From assembly GCA_024278275.1 (NCBI GenBank), contig JAJRTN010000002.1:33119-97118 (forward strand): a stretch of DNA of 64,000 bases, in the 5' to 3' direction. Shown one piece after another: positions 36,611 through 46,250 of the stretch. Each line of letters begins with the position of its first letter. The first letter of the stretch is position 1. The position numbers were made by a program, and so were the translations under genes. The DNA comes from Candidatus Hydrogenedentota bacterium. GTDB taxonomy: Bacteria > Hydrogenedentota > Hydrogenedentia > Hydrogenedentales > JAJRTN01. The notes beneath the pieces were generated by a model. The model ran no database searches. It was given only the letters and a program-made list of their open reading frames with translations, and was not told where the DNA came from.

Positions 36611-36638
36611 GCGGCGCGACCGCTACCGGCCGCGCCGC
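36611..36638 (-). terminator. Hairpin after pruA
   Basis: Stem GCGGCGCG with a 12-nt loop, 6 bp past the pruA stop; on the minus strand it is followed by TTCTTC, a weak T tract. Confidence 0.5.
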
Positions 36639-36644
36639 GTTTGA

Positions 36645-38300
36645 TTATTCGTCTTCCTTTTTCGGCCCGCCATCCATGTAGGGATAGCGGTAGTTCGTGG
36701 GTGGCAGGAAGTTTTCCTTCACGGTACGGGGCGATACCCAGCGTTCCAGGTTGAGCCAGGACCCGGCCTTGTCGTTGGTGCCCGAAGCGCGGCTGCCGCC
36801 GAAAGGCTGCTGGCCCACCACGGCGCCCGTGGGCTTGTCGTTGATGTAGAAGTTCCCCGCCGCGTGCCGAAGTCGCCGGGTGGCCTTTACCACCGCGTCA
36901 CGGTCCTGGGCGATAATCGCCCCGGTGAGCGCATAGGGACTGGTCGTGTCGCAGAGGTCAAGGGCGCCGTCGAAATCATCCGCTTCGTAGACGTGGATCG
37001 TGAGGACGGGACCGAAGATTTCCTCGGACATGAGTTTTGACTTGGGGTCTTTCGACACCACGATGGTTGGTTCGATGAAATAGCCTTCGGAATCGTCGCA
37101 GCCCCCGCCCGCGATGATCTCCAGGTTGGGATTGTTCTTCGCGTAGTCGATGTAGCCCGAGATGGTGCGGAAAGCCGCCTGGTCGATAACGGCGCACATG
37201 AAGTTGGAGAAATCGCAGACGTCGCCCATCTTGATGGTGGCGGTTTCATCCAGCAGGCGGTCGCGCACGGCGGGCCATATGGTGTCGGGGATGTAGGCGC
37301 GGCTGGCCGCGGAACACTTCTGCCCCTGGTATTCGAAAGCTCCCCGTACCAGCGCCGTTACCAGCGCCTCCACATCCGCCGATTCATGGGCCACCACGAA
37401 ATCCTTGCCGCCCGTCTCTCCAACGATGCGCGGGTAGGACTGGTATTTTCGGATGTCCGATCCCACGGCGAGCCAAATCGTCGAGAAAACCTGTGTGCTG
37501 CCGGTGAAGTGAATGCCGCCCAGGTCCAGGTGGTTGAGCACGGGGGGGGCAATGACCGGGCCGGGGCCGGGCACCATGTTGATCACGCCGTCGGGCATGC
37601 CCGCTTCCTTCAGGATCTTCATGATGTAATAAGCGGGCAGTACGGCGCTTGAAGCCGGCTTCCACACCACCGCGTTGCCCATCAGCGCCGGGGCCGTGGG
37701 CAGATTCCCCGCGATGGAGGTGAAGTTGAACGGTGTGATGGCGAAGACGAAGCCTTCGAGAGGCCGGTGTTCCATGTAATTCAGCACCTGTGCCGACGAC
37801 CGGGGCTGGTCATGGTAAACCTTGGTCATGAAGTGTGGGTTGAAGCGCCAGAAATCGATCAACTCGCACGCCGAATCGACTTCGGCCTGGTGCGGGGTCT
37901 TGCTCATGCTGAGCATGGTCGCCGCGTTGAGCACCTGTCGGTACTTGCCCGCCAACAGCTCCGCCGCTTTCAGCAACACCGTCGCCCGGTTGTCCCAGGG
38001 CATCTCCGACCAGGCGCCCTTGGCCTCGTTGGCCGCGGCGATGGCCTGGTGGGCATGTTCTTCGGTGGCCTTATGATAGGTTCCGAGGCTTTGGTCGCGT
38101 CGGTGTGGACAGCGCATTTCGACGAGGTCGCCTGATCGTGCCTCCTCTCCGTTGATGAGGATGGGCACCTCGACCGGATTGGCCAGCATATCCTTCAGCA
38201 CCGCTTGAAGTTCAGCGCGCTCCCGGGTGCCGGGCGCATAGGAGAGAACAGGCTCGTTGACAGGTTCTGGAATGTTGAAGAAACCGTTGAACATGGGCAT
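36645..38300 (-). CDS. pruA: L-glutamate gamma-semialdehyde (P5C) dehydrogenase
   Basis: 551-residue aldehyde dehydrogenase that turns proline-derived glutamate semialdehyde into glutamate with NAD. It is the single-domain, mitochondrial-like P5CDH type, not the PutA fusion: the N-terminus NEPVLSYAPGTRERAELQA and the long ALDH core fit it. The catalytic base Glu is in VGETGGKDF and the nucleophile Cys in FEYQGQKCSAASRAY; the C-terminus has PFGGSRASGTNDKAG. Start is ATG 38300 or the ATG two codons on (38294), which is better spaced from GGGG. A strong promoter lies about 110 bp upstream. No proline dehydrogenase is visible nearby. Confidence 0.92.
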   Translation of the reverse strand: MPMFNGFFNIPEPVNEPVLSYAPGTRERAELQAVLKDMLANPVEVPILINGEEARSGDLVEMRCPHRRDQSLGTYHKATEEHAHQAIAAANEAKGAWSEMPWDNRATVLLKAAELLAGKYRQVLNAATMLSMSKTPHQAEVDSACELIDFWRFNPHFMTKVYHDQPRSSAQVLNYMEHRPLEGFVFAITPFNFTSIAGNLPTAPALMGNAVVWKPASSAVLPAYYIMKILKEAGMPDGVINMVPGPGPVIAPPVLNHLDLGGIHFTGSTQVFSTIWLAVGSDIRKYQSYPRIVGETGGKDFVVAHESADVEALVTALVRGAFEYQGQKCSAASRAYIPDTIWPAVRDRLLDETATIKMGDVCDFSNFMCAVIDQAAFRTISGYIDYAKNNPNLEIIAGGGCDDSEGYFIEPTIVVSKDPKSKLMSEEIFGPVLTIHVYEADDFDGALDLCDTTSPYALTGAIIAQDRDAVVKATRRLRHAAGNFYINDKPTGAVVGQQPFGGSRASGTNDKAGSWLNLERWVSPRTVKENFLPPTNYRYPYMDGGPKKEDE

Positions 38301-38409
38301 TTTCCCCGTGGCGCGGACGTGCGCGGGATGCGCGTGGGCACATGACGGGCCGTCCGGACCGGTTGCTGGTGAAACAATACGACGTACACTCCTTCCCGAG
38401 AATCGCCTG

Positions 38410-38438
38410 ATTATGCGGAAGGCGGGGGGATCTGTCAA
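38410..38438 (-). promoter_or_regulatory. Promoter of pruA
   Basis: TTGACA (38433-38438) and CATAAT (38410-38415), 17-bp spacer, minus strand; the leader is about 100 nt. Confidence 0.7.
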
Positions 38439-38649
38439 GCCCGTGGAAGGAAATGGGGCCGTGGTGAGTTCCAGGACGTGTCCCGCGAATCAGTCCATGT
38501 GCAATAACGGGCTTTGCCTTTCACCAAACGGGTTTGGGCGAAAAGCGGGAGCCGGAATGGTTCGCGGTTGAACAACCGTGGTGTCAAGTGGCGTTCAGCG
38601 TTCCCAAACGCTTCCGCCGGCTCACCCGTTTCGTGCAATACACATCCTC

Positions 38650-39042
38650 TCAGAATTCCTCGTGGTAACTCATCTCCTGCTCCCAGACCCCATCACGATG
38701 GGTATAGATGTAGGAAATGCCACCCAGTTCCCGCACGGGCGCGTGGGGGTAGGGGTGAATGGTAAGCGTGATTTTCCCGGTCTTTTCGCCGAAAAACAGG
38801 TGCTTGAAAGCCATGGTCGTGTCGATTTCCACCCAAGCCTCCGGGCCAAGGTCGGAAACCGGCTCCGGGTCGGATTCGTTGTAACCGGCCACGATTGCCT
38901 CCCCCATGACCCGAAGCTGCCTTTCATAATGCCACACAACCGCGTGGAACAACGCGCCCGCGACGGAAAGAACAGCCAAAATCGACACCAACACCATCAA
39001 TCGCCATCGGCGGAATCCCGTCCGCGACCGCGTACCGGCCAT
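38650..39042 (-). CDS. Membrane-anchored hypothetical protein
   Basis: 130 residues from ATG 39042, with GGGAGGT 6-8 nt upstream. A basic N-terminus and one hydrophobic helix (about 16-34) anchor a small extracytoplasmic domain. That domain has VSDLGPEAWVEIDTTMAFKHLFF, then KITLTIHPYPHAPVRELGG and SYIYTHRDGVWEQEMSYHEE. I know no family for it. It lies 98 bp downstream of ftsW on the same strand, at the end of the dcw cluster, so an envelope role is possible. Confidence 0.5.
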   Translation of the reverse strand: MAGTRSRTGFRRWRLMVLVSILAVLSVAGALFHAVVWHYERQLRVMGEAIVAGYNESDPEPVSDLGPEAWVEIDTTMAFKHLFFGEKTGKITLTIHPYPHAPVRELGGISYIYTHRDGVWEQEMSYHEEF

Positions 39043-39140
39043 GTCCGCACCTCCCTTCCCCCCGAGTCCGTATCCGCACGCCCTGGTCAGTATGCCCCGG
39101 ATCCGTCTGAAACACAAGGGCGGATTGAGCCCCACCCCGG

Positions 39141-40250
39141 TTACTTCCCGGTGGGCATGAGTTTTCGGAGGGGTTCGGGTTCCGTGGCCTGGACGCCGAT
39201 ATTGACGAGTACCCCCATCATCCCTAGGGACATGATCAACGCGGTGCCCCCGAAACTGATAAAGGGCAAAGGCAGTCCTTTCGTCGGCAGGAGACCGACG
39301 TTTACCGCCATGATGAAAGCGGCCTGCAGTATCACCAGGGTGCCCAGACCGGTGGCGAGAAGGGTGCCGAAAAGATCGCTTGCGTTCATGGCAATGCGGA
39401 TGGCGGCATAGAAGAGAGCCGCGTAGAGCAGCACGACCGTGATGGTGCCCACCAGGCCGAGTTCCTCTCCCAGGATGGCAAAAACAAAGTCCGTGTGCGC
39501 GGCGGGCAGGTAGCCGAGTTTTTGTTCACCGGCCCCCGCGCCGCGCCCCCAGGTACCGCCCTGGGCAAAGGCCGAGAGCGCCTGGATGAGTTGGTAGCCG
39601 CTGGCTCCCGGATCCACCCACGGGTCGAGGAAGCTGACGAAACGCCGCACGCGGTGGGGATAAACCATGATCAGCAGGCCCGCCCCCGCCCCCACGGCGA
39701 TCATGCTGCCCAGAAGATAACGCCATCGGATCCCGCCCACGCACATCATCACCATGGCAACACCCATCATCATCGCGGGAATACCCAGGTCGCGTTCCAG
39801 CACGACCATGCCCGTGAAAAACAAAGCGATGAGAAAAGGCGGCAGAAAACCGCCGAAAAGGGTGTGTGCCACGTCCCGGTTTTGGGTCAGTTTCGCCGCG
39901 AGAAGCACCACCAGGGCAAAGCGCGCCAGTTCCGCGGGCTGGAACCGGGCGGCGCCGAGGAGGATCCAGCGCCGCGCGCCGTCCACCTCTCTGCCAACGC
40001 CGGGGATAAGCACCAGCACCAGCAGCACGATGGAAATGATCACCAGTGATCGGTAGATGGCGCCGTCACGAAAGCGATGGTAATCGAATCGCGTGGCGAT
40101 GAACATGATTACCAGGCCCAGCGCCGCGTGAAAGTACTGCGTTTTCCAGGAAATGGTGTTGTCCACGGCGCCCGTGCTGTAGACCATGAGGAGACCTATC
40201 GCCGTAAGCGTGAGCACGCTGACAATGAGCAAGGTGGTTTCCCGTCTCAT
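39141..40250 (-). CDS. ftsW: FtsW/RodA-family peptidoglycan glycosyltransferase
   Basis: 369-residue SEDS protein with ten membrane helices that polymerises lipid II at the septum with FtsI. Conserved parts: LLMVYSTGAV, ARRWILLGAARFQPAELARF, VVLERDLG (with the catalytic Asp of this family), GYQLIQALSAFAQGGTWGRG, LPAAHTDFVFAILGEELG and GLPLPFISFGGTALI. Its ATG overlaps the murD stop (ATGA), so the two are coupled. It is the last recognised gene of the dcw cluster here; murG does not follow, which is unusual. Confidence 0.92.
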   Translation of the reverse strand: MRRETTLLIVSVLTLTAIGLLMVYSTGAVDNTISWKTQYFHAALGLVIMFIATRFDYHRFRDGAIYRSLVIISIVLLVLVLIPGVGREVDGARRWILLGAARFQPAELARFALVVLLAAKLTQNRDVAHTLFGGFLPPFLIALFFTGMVVLERDLGIPAMMMGVAMVMMCVGGIRWRYLLGSMIAVGAGAGLLIMVYPHRVRRFVSFLDPWVDPGASGYQLIQALSAFAQGGTWGRGAGAGEQKLGYLPAAHTDFVFAILGEELGLVGTITVVLLYAALFYAAIRIAMNASDLFGTLLATGLGTLVILQAAFIMAVNVGLLPTKGLPLPFISFGGTALIMSLGMMGVLVNIGVQATEPEPLRKLMPTGK

Positions 40251-41599
40251 GTCATGGCCTCCCCGGCCAGGCGCCGGACGCAGGCCTTGAAATCCCGGCC
40301 CCGTTCCTCGAAGTTCGCGTACCGGTCAAAACTGGCGCAGCCCGGCGAAAGCAGGACGACATCGCCCGGTGCGGCGTTTTCCCGGGCCAACGTGACGGCC
40401 TCCGCCATGCCGGCGGCGCGCGAGGTCTTCACCAGGTCGCCAAAGGCCGCCTCCAGTAAGGGGGCATCCTCGCCCAGGGTGATCAGGGCCTTGACCGTAC
40501 GGGCCACCAGGTCCCGCAGCACGCCATAATCACTCCCCTTGCCGCGTCCGCCCGCCAGGAGGATGATGGGCCGTTCAAAGCTCTCCAGGGCCACGCGCAG
40601 GCTGTCGATGTTGGTGGACTTGGAATCGTTGTACCACGAGACGCCGTCCGCGTCGAGGACGGGTTCGATGCGGTGCTCCACGCCGCGGAAGGTCCGCAAC
40701 GCGGAGACGACACGATCCCAATCCAGGCCGGCGGCTCGCGCCATGGTCAACGCCGCGGCCACGTTCGCGCGATTGTGCCGCCCCGGCAGGGGATTGTCTG
40801 TCGATGACGTCACGCGCCGGCCCTGAACGTGGAAGCCATCGTCCGCGACGTAAACGCCTTCTCCGACCGGGTGGTTAACGCTGAAAGCGGCGCGGAAAAC
40901 GCCGGGCGGTACGTCCATCGCCCGTGTTCGGACATCGTCCGCATTGACCACGGCCACGTCACCGGGCGCCATGCGTGAAAAGATGCGGGCCTTGACGGCG
41001 CCGTAGGTTTCCATATCGCCGTGCCGTCCCAGGTGATCCGGCGTAAGGTTGAGCACGGTCGCGATGTGGGGATGAAAGGTGTCGCACGTTTCCAATTGGT
41101 AGCTGCTGACCTCGGTGACCACGTAGGACGGCGCGGGGTTCAACAGCGCCACCTCGGAGAGGGGCGTGTCGTTGTTGCCCGCCAGGGCCACCGAACGGCC
41201 GCAGCCTTCGATAAGGTGGCGCAGCAATTCCGTCACCGTCGTCTTTCCGTTGGTGCCCGTCACGGCCAACAGCGTTCCCGCGAGAAAGCGCGAAGCATAT
41301 TCCAACTCGCCCATTACGGGTATCCCCCGCGACCGGGCGGCCACGAGGGGAGGAATGGAAGGCGGCACGCCGGGGCTGACGATGACCAGCGCGGTGTCCG
41401 CAAAAGCGTGGGGGCCATGACCGCCGGTCTCGTGGGGTACGCCCAGCGCGTCAAGGGCCGCCACGTGGGGCGCCAGCGCCGGCCCCTCGGACGCGTCGGT
41501 AACGAACGGATCAGCCCCGTGATGAAGGAGCAGCTTCACCGCGCCCAGCGCGGACCGGCCCATGCCGACCACCGTAACCTTCTGGTCCCGCATGTTCAC
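40247..41599 (-). CDS. murD: UDP-MurNAc-L-Ala D-glutamate ligase
   Basis: 450-residue cytosolic ligase adding D-Glu to UDP-MurNAc-L-Ala. The N-terminal Rossmann domain (VTVVGMGRSALGA) is followed by the ATP loop VTGTNGKTTV, the central VTEVSSYQLE and NLTPDHLGRHG, and WYNDSKSTN with LLAGGRGKGSDY in the C-terminal domain. GTG 41599, with GAGG 11 nt upstream, or ATG 41593 starts it. A 312-bp gap with two repeats separates it from mraY, so murD-ftsW may not be cotranscribed with the upstream block. It overlaps ftsW by 4 bp. Confidence 0.93.
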   Translation of the reverse strand: MNMRDQKVTVVGMGRSALGAVKLLLHHGADPFVTDASEGPALAPHVAALDALGVPHETGGHGPHAFADTALVIVSPGVPPSIPPLVAARSRGIPVMGELEYASRFLAGTLLAVTGTNGKTTVTELLRHLIEGCGRSVALAGNNDTPLSEVALLNPAPSYVVTEVSSYQLETCDTFHPHIATVLNLTPDHLGRHGDMETYGAVKARIFSRMAPGDVAVVNADDVRTRAMDVPPGVFRAAFSVNHPVGEGVYVADDGFHVQGRRVTSSTDNPLPGRHNRANVAAALTMARAAGLDWDRVVSALRTFRGVEHRIEPVLDADGVSWYNDSKSTNIDSLRVALESFERPIILLAGGRGKGSDYGVLRDLVARTVKALITLGEDAPLLEAAFGDLVKTSRAAGMAEAVTLARENAAPGDVVLLSPGCASFDRYANFEERGRDFKACVRRLAGEAMT

Positions 41600-41615
41600 G
41601 TAATGTTTTTCCTCG

Positions 41616-41637
41616 TTCCCACGGTCCTCCGTGGGAA
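41616..41637. repeat. Small hairpin repeat TTCCCACGG(4)CCGTGGGAA
   Basis: Perfect 9-bp stem in the murD-mraY gap, resembling the widespread 'GTTCCCACG...CGTGGGAA' intergenic repeats. Only one copy was seen in this window. Confidence 0.55.
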
Positions 41638-41747
41638 TGTATGTCGCGGGCGTCCCGTGGGCCGCGTACCCGGCCCGGAACGGGCACCCACATCGTCACG
41701 TGCCCGGAAACGCCGCGCGCCGACGGTATTCCGCTCAACATCGTCGA

Positions 41748-41838
41748 AACCGTCATCCCCGCGCAAGCGGGGAACCATGGGTTGGCGTAAAGGCCTTGCC
41801 CTTTTTCATAGATTCCCGCTTTTGCGGGAATAACGGTT
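41748..41838. repeat. Dispersed ~90-bp inverted-repeat element in the dcw cluster
   Basis: Arms AACCGTCATCCCCGCGCAAG and its near-complement surround GGTTGGCGTAAAGGCCTTGC. Related to the copies at 25494, 36342 and 59375. Together with the hairpin at 41616 it fills most of the gap between mraY and murD. Confidence 0.75.
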
Positions 41839-41911
41839 GGGGGCGTGTGGGGCTCATCAACTCATTTTCGTGTCCTATTGAACAAGACTCAACCGCTGGG
41901 GGACTAAGCCA

Positions 41912-43396
41912 TTATCGCAGCTTCAACGTGGCGAGGCTGAGCAGGGCGAAGAGCAGGGCAATGATCCAGAAGCGCATGGTGACCTTGGTTTCCGGCCAGC
42001 CCTTGAGTTCAAAATGGTGGTGCAGGGGGGCCATGCGGAAGACGCGCTTTCCCGTCAGCTTGAAGGACCCCACCTGGATGACCACGCTCAGGGCCTCGAT
42101 AACGAAAAGCCCTGCCACGATGGGCAACAGCAGTTCCTGTTTCGTGAGAACGGCCATGGTGCCGATGGCGCCGCCCAGGGCCAACGATCCCGTGTCGCCC
42201 ATGAAAACCTCCGCGGGGTGCGCGTTGAACCACAGGAAACCGAGTCCCGCGCCCAGCAGGGTCGCGCCGAACACGAACAGTTCGCTCGCCTCGGGCACGT
42301 AGGTCAGGTAGAGATAGCGCGACCAGTCGGCCCGGCTCACCACGTAGGCGATGGCGGTGTAGGCCAGGATGGAGATGATGGACGTGCCCACCGCGAGACC
42401 GTCCAAACCGTCCGTCAGGTTCACGGCATTGGAAATACTCACGATCAGAATGATGACGAAAAGGATATACAACGGCCCCAGCGGGATGAGCACGTCCTTC
42501 AGGCCGGGCACGCCGACCTTGGTGTGCAGGTTGCGAACGCTGCGCGCCAGGGCCTGTGGCAATACCGCCTCCAGCAGGAGACGGTTGACGCGCACCACCT
42601 TGCTTTCCGGTATTCCGTCCGTGCCGTGCGCCATCAGCGTCTGCGCCTCCCCGTTCAACCCATGGAGCGGCCACACCCCCGGCGCGTACACGTCGCGCGA
42701 CGTCAGGGTCTCGTTCAGCGCCGTCAGCAGCGCGGTTCGATCATCTCCATCGATGAATAATTCTTTCGCCGCACGAGAAAAGGTCTCGCGGCCTTCCGGG
42801 GACAAGGCGTTCCAGACACGGCCCAGTGGCTTGACATCTCCCGCGTTGGACGCCCCGGCAACCGCCTTCGCCAGTTTCGGGAAATCCAGCACGTCCTGGG
42901 TGCGCACGTAGGAGGCGTTCACGGTGATGGGGTAGAGGAAGAGATACCCCCCCAGCAGGAGCCCGGTCATGATCTGCCCCGCGAACTTGGCCCGCGCGCT
43001 CAGGCCGTCGTTATGTTTCCGGCGCAACTTGATGTAGTCGTCCAGGAAACCCACGGCGCCCAGCATGAGCAGGACGGCCAAAGCCACCCACAGGAGGCGG
43101 TTCGTCAAGGTGCTCCACAACAACAGGCTCAGGAGCGTGGAAAGGAGCATGATGGCGCCGCCCATGGTCGGCGTTCCCGCCTTGCCCTTGTGCAGCGCGT
43201 GGAGATCGGCCACGTGGTCCTTCTTGATGTACTGTCCCGCCTTCAACATGCGAAGGAGAGCGATCAGTCTGGGTCCTGCGAGCAGACAAAAGAGAAAAGC
43301 CGTCAGGGCCGCCCCCCCCGCGCGCACGGTGTTGTAACGAAACACATCCAGCGCGCTGATGTGCGGCATGAGGGCCTGGGTCAGGTAATAGATCAT
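41912..43396 (-). CDS. mraY: MraY with a large extracytoplasmic insert
   Basis: MraY transfers phospho-MurNAc-pentapeptide to undecaprenyl phosphate, making lipid I. Catalytic motifs are intact: FLDDYIKL (D119, D120), [13 protein letters not shown] (about 323-335), [10 protein letters not shown] and [11 protein letters not shown]. The protein has 494 residues against about 320-360 in most bacteria. The excess lies between helix 4 (about 140-157) and helix 5 (about 308-322): a soluble segment of roughly 140 residues (160-300) replaces a short outer loop. Start ATG 43396 overlaps the murF stop by ATGA. Confidence 0.93.
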   Translation of the reverse strand: MIYYLTQALMPHISALDVFRYNTVRAGGAALTAFLFCLLAGPRLIALLRMLKAGQYIKKDHVADLHALHKGKAGTPTMGGAIMLLSTLLSLLLWSTLTNRLLWVALAVLLMLGAVGFLDDYIKLRRKHNDGLSARAKFAGQIMTGLLLGGYLFLYPITVNASYVRTQDVLDFPKLAKAVAGASNAGDVKPLGRVWNALSPEGRETFSRAAKELFIDGDDRTALLTALNETLTSRDVYAPGVWPLHGLNGEAQTLMAHGTDGIPESKVVRVNRLLLEAVLPQALARSVRNLHTKVGVPGLKDVLIPLGPLYILFVIILIVSISNAVNLTDGLDGLAVGTSIISILAYTAIAYVVSRADWSRYLYLTYVPEASELFVFGATLLGAGLGFLWFNAHPAEVFMGDTGSLALGGAIGTMAVLTKQELLLPIVAGLFVIEALSVVIQVGSFKLTGKRVFRMAPLHHHFELKGWPETKVTMRFWIIALLFALLSLATLKLR

Positions 43397-44778
43397 CCAT
43401 CGTCCTCGGGGGGGGTGGCGTGGGAATCGAACAAGCGCCTCAGTTCCTCGATCACCCGTTCCATCCGCATGCCTCGGGAACCTTTGACCAGTAGCAGGCC
43501 GCCTCCCGGGGCGGCGGACTGAATGGCGCGCGCCATGGCGGGGTGGTCGTCGATGGCCTCCGCGTGAACAACGCCGGCGTGCCGCGCGGCGGTGATCATA
43601 TCACGGGCGTGAGGTCCCCGGGCAAACAGGTGGGTCACACCAAGGGCCGCGGCTTCCTCGCCCACTTCGCCGTGCAGCCCCGTGGCGGCGTCGCCCAGTT
43701 CGAGCATTTCGCCGAGCGCCGCGATCCGGACACCGGTGGTGGGACGTTCTCCCAGCGCTTCCAGCGCCGCCTTCATGCTCGCGGGGTTGGCGTTATAGGT
43801 GTCGTCCATGACTTCAAAAGGGCCAATCCGCTCCACGCGAAACCGGGTGGATGCCCGGCAGGCGGCGCGGAGGGGCTCCTCGAAATCCGTGACCCCGTGA
43901 CGCAGTCCGATGGCCACCGCCAGCAGGATGTTGGTGGCCTGGGCGCGGATGGGCAGGGGCAGCCGCAGGGGACCGACGGGGTCGATCTCCAGGCGCAACT
44001 CGCCTCCACGGTCAAAGGCACAAGAGCGAAGGCTCACATCGCCTTCTTTTCCAAAGCGCACTTTTTCACCCGCGAAACCTTCGGCGATGGCCACGCACCA
44101 GGGGTTGTCCGTGTTTACATAGAAACAGCCGTCCTCCGCGAGTCCCTCGACGATCTCGGCCTTGGCTTCAGCCACTTTCTCGACACTCCCGAAGCCCTCC
44201 AGGTGGGCCGGGGCCACCAGGGTGATGGCGGCTTCCGTCGGCCGGGCCAGTTCGCACAGCCGGGCGATCTCCCCCGCGTGGTTCGCGCCCATCTCGATGA
44301 TGGCCCGGTGAGTGTCCTCGTCAATGCGCAGCAGGGAGAGGGGACAGCCGATTTCGTTGTTCAGGTTACCCCGCGTTTTCGTCACCGGCCCCCGGGTTTC
44401 GAGCAGGGCCGCGGTGAAGTCCTTCGCGGAGGTCTTGCCACAGGAACCGGTGATGGCGATGACCGGGATGTCGTGCATCATGCGGTGGTGCGCGGCGAAG
44501 GCCTGTAACGCGGCGAGGGCATCAGGCACGATGAGGCACGAGGTTCGTTCCGTTTCCGGTGGGTTGGAAGCCACCGCCGCCACCGCCCCCCCGTCCAGGG
44601 CTTTTTCGACGAACTGGTTACCGTCGAAACGCTCCCCTTTCAGGGCGAAAAACACGTCTCCCGGACGGAGGGTGCGTGTGTCGGTCGAAACCCCGGTGAA
44701 GACCTTCGCGCCCGTGGCGGGGATGGCCCCGGTGACCGCGGCCAGTTCTTCCAGTCCGTACTCCCAGCCCAAGATCAA
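43393..44778 (-). CDS. murF: UDP-MurNAc-tripeptide D-Ala-D-Ala ligase
   Basis: 461 residues. MurF completes the pentapeptide precursor. The ATP loop is [13 protein letters not shown], followed by [42 protein letters not shown] and LGEMLELGD, all MurF hallmarks. The likely start is TTG 44778, which overlaps the murE stop as TTGA and has a GGGGGG tract just upstream; another TTG is two codons on. It overlaps mraY at its 3' end. Confidence 0.93.
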   Translation of the reverse strand: MILGWEYGLEELAAVTGAIPATGAKVFTGVSTDTRTLRPGDVFFALKGERFDGNQFVEKALDGGAVAAVASNPPETERTSCLIVPDALAALQAFAAHHRMMHDIPVIAITGSCGKTSAKDFTAALLETRGPVTKTRGNLNNEIGCPLSLLRIDEDTHRAIIEMGANHAGEIARLCELARPTEAAITLVAPAHLEGFGSVEKVAEAKAEIVEGLAEDGCFYVNTDNPWCVAIAEGFAGEKVRFGKEGDVSLRSCAFDRGGELRLEIDPVGPLRLPLPIRAQATNILLAVAIGLRHGVTDFEEPLRAACRASTRFRVERIGPFEVMDDTYNANPASMKAALEALGERPTTGVRIAALGEMLELGDAATGLHGEVGEEAAALGVTHLFARGPHARDMITAARHAGVVHAEAIDDHPAMARAIQSAAPGGGLLLVKGSRGMRMERVIEELRRLFDSHATPPEDDG

Positions 44779-46250
44779 TTCCCCCCGAGAATCTGGCGGG
44801 CCAGTTCACGGTCGTCAAAGTGGATCTTCTCCGTGCCGATGATCTGATAGTCTTCGTGGCCCTTTCCCGCGATAAGCACGAGGTCCCCGGGCTTGGCCAG
44901 CCCCAGGGCCGCGCGAATGGCTTCCTCCCGCGACTCGATGACCCAATAGTCGTCGCCTTTGCGGTGGCGCAGCCGCTGCATCCCCATTTCGATGTCGAGG
45001 AGAATGCGATGGGGGTCTTCCGTGCGGGGGTTGTCCGAGGTGACCACGGAGAAATCAGCTAATTCCGCCGCCAGCACGCCCATCTTCGGGCGCTTTCCTT
45101 TATCCCGGTCGCCGCCGCAACCGAACACGCAGATGACCCGACCGCCGCAGATACTTCTTGCCGCGCGCAGTACGTTCGCCAGGCCGTCGGGCGTGTGGGC
45201 ATAATCCACCACGACATGGAAATCCTGTCCGGCGTCGATGGACTCGAAACGGCCCGGCACCGAGGACAACGTGCCCAACCCTTCCGCAATCACCGGCACG
45301 GCCACCCCCAGGCCGCCGCAAATGGCCGCGGCACAAAGCGCATTGTATACATTGTGCGTACCCAGCAGCTTCAGGGCCACCGGGGCCGTGCCCCAGGGCG
45401 TTTCCAGGGTGAAGGCCGTACCGCCCACCCGGGTCGTTTCACCGGTCGCGCGGCACATGCCGGTCCGGCCATAAGTGATCACCTTGGCCGGGGTAGCGGC
45501 CACGAAGTCCTGGCCCGCCGCGTCATCCACGTTGATCACGGCCAGGCCCGCCGCGGGATCCAGCCCCGAGAAAAGACGTTGCTTGGCGCGTGCGTAGGCC
45601 TCCATATTGCCGTGATAGTCCAGGTGATCCCGGGTCAGGTTGGTGAAGGCTGCCACGTCGAAATCAATGCCCGCCACGCGCCCCTGGTCGAGGGCGTGGG
45701 AGCTGACCTCCATCACCACATGGGTACGCCCCGCGTTCCGCGCGCGACGAAACATGTCGGCCAGTTCCTCGCCGAAGGGGGTGGTATGCTTTGCTTCGTG
45801 GTTTTTTTTCCCGATGCGGTATCCCAGCGTGCCGAATTGCGCCGTGCGGTGGCCCGCGGCCTCCAATACAGCGGCCACCAGCGCGATAGTGCTGGACTTG
45901 CCGTTGGTTCCCGTCACGCCGATGACCGTCATGTCCCGCGAGGGATCCCCGGCCAGGACGTGGGCCGCCAGGGCTGCGGCACGGTGGGGATCGGCCACCC
46001 GAAGGTAGGGCAGGCCCGCCAGTTCGGACAGGTTCTCCCGCGTGCCCGCGATGGCCACGCATCCCGCCGCCGCCACCGCTTCGGCATAGTCATGACCGTC
46101 CACGTGAGCGCCCTTCGAGGCGATAAACAGCCCGCCGGGGCGCGCGCACCGGCTGTCTTCGGTGACGGCGCAAAGCTCCAGCTCCGGAAGACCAGCTCCG
46201 TCCACCACGCCGGCTTCAGCCAGCCGTTTCCACAGCGTTTTCAGTTGCAT
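44775..46250 (-). CDS. murE: UDP-MurNAc-dipeptide ligase, meso-diaminopimelate type
   Basis: 491-residue ligase. ATP loop GVTGTNGKSST; EVSSHALDQGRVAGIDFDVA; TNLTRDHLDYHGNM; DYAHTPDGL; and GCGGDRDKGKRP. The motif DNPRTEDP near the C-terminus is the diaminopimelate-selecting DNPR, so peptidoglycan is of the meso-Dap type. Start ATG 46250 has GAGGAAA just upstream and overlaps the end of ftsI by 35 bp. Confidence 0.94.
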   Translation of the reverse strand: MQLKTLWKRLAEAGVVDGAGLPELELCAVTEDSRCARPGGLFIASKGAHVDGHDYAEAVAAAGCVAIAGTRENLSELAGLPYLRVADPHRAAALAAHVLAGDPSRDMTVIGVTGTNGKSSTIALVAAVLEAAGHRTAQFGTLGYRIGKKNHEAKHTTPFGEELADMFRRARNAGRTHVVMEVSSHALDQGRVAGIDFDVAAFTNLTRDHLDYHGNMEAYARAKQRLFSGLDPAAGLAVINVDDAAGQDFVAATPAKVITYGRTGMCRATGETTRVGGTAFTLETPWGTAPVALKLLGTHNVYNALCAAAICGGLGVAVPVIAEGLGTLSSVPGRFESIDAGQDFHVVVDYAHTPDGLANVLRAARSICGGRVICVFGCGGDRDKGKRPKMGVLAAELADFSVVTSDNPRTEDPHRILLDIEMGMQRLRHRKGDDYWVIESREEAIRAALGLAKPGDLVLIAGKGHEDYQIIGTEKIHFDDRELARQILGGN

